Shown here: positions 45,831-49,652 of the stretch, one piece after another
Layout of the letters: the number at the start of each line of letters is the position of its first letter
Numbering within the stretch: the stretch's first letter is position 1
DNA from: Rhizobium sp. Q54
Lineage (GTDB): Bacteria; Pseudomonadota; Alphaproteobacteria; SMXS01
Assembly: GCA_945907245.1 (NCBI GenBank)
Contig: CAMDTB010000019.1
Span: 1 to 49,652 of the forward strand
Direction: 5' to 3'
DNA length: 49,652 bases
Notes under the pieces: generated by a model
The model's input: only the letters and a program-made list of their open reading frames with translations
Databases searched by the model: none
What the model was told of the DNA's origin: nothing
Made by a program: the position numbers and the translations under genes

Positions 45831-45904
45831 CGGGTGGTATTGCGCCCGGAATGGCTATTTGATCCCTGTCCGAGGCACCCTACATCAAGCTCACACCTAG
45901 CCGG

Positions 45905-45937
45905 GCGCCGCTTCCTTCAGGGGGGTGGAAGCGGCGC
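45905..45937 (+). other. Strong hairpin between beta-oxidation gene and pepN
   Basis: GCGCCGCTTCC (45905-45915) and its exact complement at 45927-45937 form an 11-bp stem with an 11-base loop containing GGGGGG. No T-run follows, so it is not a standard rho-independent terminator. It lies 74 bp after the previous stop and 37 bp before the pepN start, so it may be a transcription attenuator, an mRNA stabiliser or a leader structure. Confidence 0.55.
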
Positions 45938-45973
45938 ACGACCGGCACCACCCCTTATTCAGTGAAGAAATCC

Positions 45974-48613
45974 ATGGATCAAGCCAGCCCGCAGACCATC
46001 CGCCTCCAGGACTACCGTTCCCCGGCCTTCGCCATCGAGACCATCGATCTGCGGTTCGATCTTGACGAGGAACAAACCACCGTCACGTCCCTGATGACCG
46101 TGGTGCGCCAGCGGCCGGACGAGCCGCTGGAGCTGGACGGCGACGAGCTGGAGCTGGTCTCGCTGAAGCTCGACGGCCAAGCGCTGGGCCGCGACGTTTA
46201 CACGGTCACGCCGCATTCGCTGGTCATTCCGGCGGTCGGCGACCGGGCGGAAGTCGAGATCGTCACCCGCATCCAGCCCCAGAACAACACTCAGCTGTCC
46301 GGCCTCTACAAGTCCAGCGGCAATTTCTGCACCCAGTGCGAGGCGCAGGGCTTCCGTCGCATCACCTTTTTCCTCGACCGTCCCGACGTGCTGTCGCGCT
46401 ACACCACCACGATCACCGCCGACAAGGCGAAGTATCCGGTGCTGTTGTCGAACGGTAATCTGATCGAGGAGCGGGAGCTGGATGGCGGCCGGCACCTGGC
46501 GGTCTGGGAAGACCCGTTCCTGAAGCCCTGCTATCTGTTCGCGCTGGTCGCCGGCGACCTGGCGCATATCGAGGACCATTTCATCACGTCATCGGGCCGC
46601 GACGTGACGCTGCGCATCTACACGGTCGCCGACGACGCCGACAAGTGCGCGCACGCCATGGAGTCGCTGAAGAAGTCGATGAAGTGGGACGAGGACACCT
46701 ACGGCCTCGAATACGACCTCGACATCTACAACATCGTCGCGGTGCGCGACTTCAACGCCGGCGCCATGGAGAACAAGAGCCTCAACGTCTTCAACAGCGC
46801 CTATGTGCTGGCGACGCCGGAGACCGCGACCGACGCCAACTTCAACGCCATCGAGAGTGTCATCGCCCACGAATACTTCCACAACTGGACAGGCAACCGC
46901 ATCACCTGCCGCGACTGGTTCCAGCTCAGCCTGAAGGAAGGTTTGACTGTCTTCCGCGACCAGCAGTTCTCGGCCGACATGCAGTCAGCCGCCGAGCAGC
47001 GGATCGACGACGTGAAGGCGCTGCGCGCCCGCCAGTTCCCCGAGGACGCCGGCCCGCAGGCGCACCCGGTCCGGCCGGAATCCTATATCGAGATCAACAA
47101 CTTCTACACCTCGACGGTCTACGAGAAGGGCTCCGAGGTGATCCGCATGATGCAGACCATCATCGGCGAGGACAATTTCCGCAAGGGCATGGACCTCTAC
47201 GTGAAGCGCAACGACGGCACCGCCGCCACGGTGGAGGATTTCGTCGCCGCCATGCAGGACGCCTCGGGCGTCGACCTCACCCAGTTCAAGCGCTGGTACG
47301 GCCAGGCGGGCACGCCGCATCTCGAGGTGCGCGGCCAGTGGGACCAGGGTGCGCAGACCTACACGCTCAATGTCAGGCAGTCGGCCAAGCCGACGCCAGG
47401 GCAGCCGGTCAAGCAGCCGCTACATATCCCGCTCGCCATGGGCCTGCTGGGGCAGGGCGGGCAGCCCTTGCCGCTGACGCTCGATGGTGAGAACGACGAC
47501 GGGCCGCTCAGCCGCGTGCTCGACGTGAAGGAGCCGGAGCAGAGCTTCACCTTCACCGGCGTCAGCGAGCGGCCGGTGCCCTCGCTGCTGCGCGGGTTCT
47601 CTGCGCCGGTCACCCTGGACGCCGGCTACAGCCGTGACGACCTCGCGTTCCTGCTGCGTAGCGACCCGGACAGCTTCGCCCGCTGGGAAGCCGGCCAGAC
47701 GCTCGCCACCGGCCTGATGCTCGATCTCGTCGCCGCATACCGGCGCGGCGACCCGCTCGCGCTCGACCCAGCCTTCCTGGTGGCGTTCGAGAGCGTATTG
47801 ACCAGCGCCGATCTTGATCCGGCGCTGATCGCGCTCACCATCATGCTGCCCAGCCAGGCCTATCTGGCGCAGCAGATGGCCGAGATCGACGTCGAGGCCA
47901 TCGAGAAGGTCCATCGTTTCGTGCGGGGCGAGTTGTCGCGGCGCTTGCGGGATGACTTCCGCGGCATCCACGACCGGCTCAACGACCGCGGCGCCTATGT
48001 GTTCGAGACCGCCGCGGTGGGCCGCCGCAGCCTGAAGAACGTGGCGCTGTCCTACCTGATGGCCGATCCGACCCAGGAGATCGTCGCGCTGTGCCGCGAC
48101 GAGTTCTTCCGCGCCGATAACATGACCGACTCGATGGCGGCGCTGACCGCGCTCGCCAGCACGAACACGCCGGCGCGGCAGGAAGTGATCGACGCCTTCT
48201 ACGCCAAATGGGCGAAGAACCCGCTGGTGATCGACAAGTGGCTGTCGGTCCAGGCCCTGTCCGATCTGCCGGACACGCTGCAGCGGGTGAAGAAGCTGAT
48301 GGGGCACGAGTCGTTCTCGATGCGCAATCCGAACCGGGTGCGGTCGCTGGTCGGCGCCTTCACCCAGTCCAACCAGCCGCGCTTCCACGACGCCGATGGC
48401 GGCGGCTACCGGTTGCTCGCCGACGTGGTGCTGGAGCTGAACAAGATCAACCCGGGCATCGCCGCCCGCATGACCGGCGGCTTCAACCAGTGGCGCCGCT
48501 TCGACGAGAAGCGCCGCGGCCTGATGCGCGCCGAGATCGACCGCATCCTCAGCCAGCCCGGCCTGTCGAAGGACGTCTACGAGATCGCCTCGAAGAGCGT
48601 GGCGGCGGAGTAG
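45974..48613 (+). CDS. pepN: Aminopeptidase N (M1 zinc peptidase)
   Basis: An 879-residue cytoplasmic metallo-aminopeptidase that trims N-terminal residues from peptides. The exopeptidase motif GAMEN is at residues 263-267. The zinc site is HEYFHNWTGNR with His299, Glu300 and His303, and the third ligand is Glu322 in LSLKEGLTVFRDQQF. The N-terminal domain and the long C-terminal helical domain (from about 540) match the proteobacterial PepN type; Gln-Cys-Glu-Ala (CTQCEAQGFRR) is the usual substrate-anchoring region. I use the ATG at 45974; an in-frame GTG at 45962 would add four residues. It probably has its own promoter after the hairpin. Confidence 0.95.
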   Translation: MDQASPQTIRLQDYRSPAFAIETIDLRFDLDEEQTTVTSLMTVVRQRPDEPLELDGDELELVSLKLDGQALGRDVYTVTPHSLVIPAVGDRAEVEIVTRIQPQNNTQLSGLYKSSGNFCTQCEAQGFRRITFFLDRPDVLSRYTTTITADKAKYPVLLSNGNLIEERELDGGRHLAVWEDPFLKPCYLFALVAGDLAHIEDHFITSSGRDVTLRIYTVADDADKCAHAMESLKKSMKWDEDTYGLEYDLDIYNIVAVRDFNAGAMENKSLNVFNSAYVLATPETATDANFNAIESVIAHEYFHNWTGNRITCRDWFQLSLKEGLTVFRDQQFSADMQSAAEQRIDDVKALRARQFPEDAGPQAHPVRPESYIEINNFYTSTVYEKGSEVIRMMQTIIGEDNFRKGMDLYVKRNDGTAATVEDFVAAMQDASGVDLTQFKRWYGQAGTPHLEVRGQWDQGAQTYTLNVRQSAKPTPGQPVKQPLHIPLAMGLLGQGGQPLPLTLDGENDDGPLSRVLDVKEPEQSFTFTGVSERPVPSLLRGFSAPVTLDAGYSRDDLAFLLRSDPDSFARWEAGQTLATGLMLDLVAAYRRGDPLALDPAFLVAFESVLTSADLDPALIALTIMLPSQAYLAQQMAEIDVEAIEKVHRFVRGELSRRLRDDFRGIHDRLNDRGAYVFETAAVGRRSLKNVALSYLMADPTQEIVALCRDEFFRADNMTDSMAALTALASTNTPARQEVIDAFYAKWAKNPLVIDKWLSVQALSDLPDTLQRVKKLMGHESFSMRNPNRVRSLVGAFTQSNQPRFHDADGGGYRLLADVVLELNKINPGIAARMTGGFNQWRRFDEKRRGLMRAEIDRILSQPGLSKDVYEIASKSVAAE

Positions 48614-48662
48614 GGCAAGAGCCATAAGGTTGGCTCGCTTCCGACGGAAGTTCTTCCTGCGG

Positions 48663-48686
48663 TGCTTCTGCGAGCGTAGCGAAGCA
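48663..48686. repeat. Short imperfect palindromic repeat
   Basis: TGCTTCTGC at the left pairs with GCGAAGCA at the right (one bulge), around GAGCGTA. The motif resembles short intergenic repeats with GAGCG-AGCGAAG cores seen in alphaproteobacterial genomes. It lies in the 254-bp gap after pepN, where no convincing gene is present. A second copy was not found in the window, so the repeat status rests on resemblance. Confidence 0.35.
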
Positions 48687-48797
48687 GAATCACAGAAAGG
48701 TGAACTTTCGGATGGAGGAGCTGAGCGGCTAACGCTCTCGCACCGCGCAATGACCGAACTTGACAGCAACATCGGGTGTCATCCGGTCAGATCGCCG

Positions 48798-48827
48798 TTG
48801 ACAGAAGTCAAACATGTTTGAAATATA
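48798..48827 (+). promoter_or_regulatory. Sigma-70-like promoter with a 14-bp palindrome in the spacer
   Basis: TTGACA at 48798-48803 is a perfect -35 box. After 17 bases comes AAATAT (or AATATA at 18), a fair -10. The spacer contains the perfect palindrome TCAAACATGTTTGA at 48808-48821. Repressor binding there would block RNA polymerase directly. The promoter serves the LLM gene starting at 48868, giving a leader of roughly 35 bases with GGGGAGG as ribosome site. Confidence 0.75.
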
Positions 48828-48867
48828 TCGGAGGTAAGTCGGCTCACAGCTTCGGGGAGGAAGTGAC

Positions 48868-49652
48868 GTGACCAATTTCGGCCTCAGATTCGATTTGCGC
48901 CGTCACCCGGACGGCGCCAGCCACCAGGCGCTCTACAAGGCCTGCATCGAGCAATGTGCCTGGGCCGACCGGCTCGGCTTCAGCACCATCATGATCTCCG
49001 AGCATCACATCGCGCCCAGCGGCTACATGCCGTCGCCGATCGTGCTGGGCGGCGCCATCGCGGCGCGGACCAGCCGGGCGCGCATCCGCTCTCGTCGCTG
49101 GTCGCGCCGCTGCACAACCCGCTGCGGCTCGCCGAGGATCTGGCGACGCTGGATATCATTTCGAATGGGCGGCTTGAGCCGGTGTTCAGCGGCGGCTATG
49201 TGGGCGACGAGTTCGAAGCCATCGGCACCTCGCTTGCCGCGCGCAAGGACTTCATGGAGGAACTGCCGCCGTTCCTGCGCGCCGCCTGGGCAGGCGAGGA
49301 GGTGTCGTGGCGCGGCGGCCCCAAATTCCGGCTGACCACGCTCCCGGTGCAGCAGCCCTTCGTGCCGATCTGGATGGGCGGCGCCTCGAAGGCCGCCGCC
49401 CGGCGCGCGGCGCGGCATGCCGACCAGTTCCAGCCGGCGCACAAGGCGCTGTGGGAGACCTACGAGGAAGAGCTGACCGCCCTGGGCAAGCCGATCCCGA
49501 AGCGCCTGCCGCCGTCCGCCATGTTCTGGGTCGCCGAGGATCCCGAGGCGTTCTGGGCCAAATTCGCCCCGCACGCCGTGCTGGAAAACGATGAATATGG
49601 CGGCTGGTACGAGAAGTGGAACGCCTGGAACGGCTATGTCATCGAGCCGGAT
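48868..49652 (+). pseudogene. LLM class flavin-dependent oxidoreductase, frameshifted and cut by the window edge
   Basis: GTG at 48868, behind GGGGAGG, begins TNFGLRFDLRRHPDGASHQALY and ADRLGFSTIMISEHHIAPSGYMPSP, a luciferase-like TIM-barrel start. After AARTSRARIR the frame turns to nonsense and stops at 49335. The expected continuation (SSLVAPLHNPLRLAEDLATLD, SNGRLEPVFSGGYVGDEFEA, PFVPIWMGGASKAAARRAARHAD) runs in another frame from about 49092 to the window end without a stop. One missing C near 49089 explains it, giving ARIRLSSLVAPLHNP. All later motifs are intact, so this is a sequencing indel or a recent mutation. About 260 residues are visible; the C-terminus lies outside. Confidence 0.82.

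Noticed and set aside
48630-48821. A 63-codon frame in the gap after pepN
   Set aside because: It spans a repeat-like hairpin and the -35/palindrome region of the LLM promoter, and its translation has no protein-like character.

Overview
This 49.7 kb window is GC-rich, gene-dense chromosomal DNA. It most likely comes from an aerobic, heterotrophic alphaproteobacterium. The support is an alphaproteobacterial-style CCCGGC..GAAGGCCGGG palindromic repeat, a DUF3422 protein, a sphingomonad-style TonB-dependent receptor, sarcosine-oxidase-type genes followed by purU, cytochrome c', and many CoA-, LLM- and quinoprotein-type catabolic genes. I could not narrow the taxon further. No tRNA, rRNA, IS element, prophage, CRISPR array or conjugation gene is visible, so the region looks like catabolic core/accessory chromosome rather than an island.

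Layout. 1-5.2 kb: a truncated secreted protein, an HMG-CoA-lyase-type gene divergent from a class III CoA-transferase, a frameshifted GFA protein, a DUF3422 membrane protein and a small membrane protein. 5.2-10.1 kb: an isocitrate/isopropylmalate-dehydrogenase-like gene with a PRISE-like reductase, divergent from a tightly coupled SnoaL-like / small membrane protein / serine hydrolase (frameshifted) set and a spermidine-synthase-like methyltransferase. 10.1-14.3 kb: an RND efflux pump (permease plus adaptor). 14.4-17.0 kb: a large TonB-dependent receptor ending in a UUCG-loop terminator, with a 22-bp perfect palindrome in its upstream region. 17.5-22 kb: TenA thiaminase, an N-acyl-D-amino-acid deacylase-like amidohydrolase and a periplasmic PQQ dehydrogenase. 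22-25.8 kb, opposite strand: a lipoprotein quinohemoprotein (heme c plus PQQ propeller) and an E1 alpha/beta 2-oxoacid dehydrogenase pair.

25.8-33 kb: sulfotransferase, LLM oxidoreductase, cupin, NAD-malic enzyme, AMP-dependent acyl-CoA ligase and a TPR/2OG-Fe(II) oxygenase fusion. 33-34 kb: an unknown gene behind a good Fur-box match, next to an AT-richer TonB C-terminal remnant. 34-39.3 kb: cytochrome c', cytochrome b561, glpK, glpD and a Sel1-repeat protein. 39.3-43.6 kb: soxA-soxG-purU without soxB or soxD. 43.7-49.65 kb: a bifunctional beta-oxidation enzyme, aminopeptidase N, and a second, frameshifted LLM gene that runs off the window edge and has a promoter with an embedded palindrome.

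Taken together the genes describe uptake (TonB receptor), periplasmic oxidation (two quinoproteins), acyl-CoA activation and beta-oxidation, C1/N-methyl metabolism (sox genes, purU) and glycerol use (glpK/glpD). Three genes (GFA protein, serine hydrolase, second LLM enzyme) each need exactly one single-base correction to read through. That suggests either sequencing/assembly indels or recent pseudogenes. I found no clear defence or mobile system. The best leads for something new are the Fur-box gene of unknown function, the sox cluster lacking its usual catalytic subunit, the quinoprotein pair with abutting stop codons, and several palindromic operator candidates with no regulator gene nearby.
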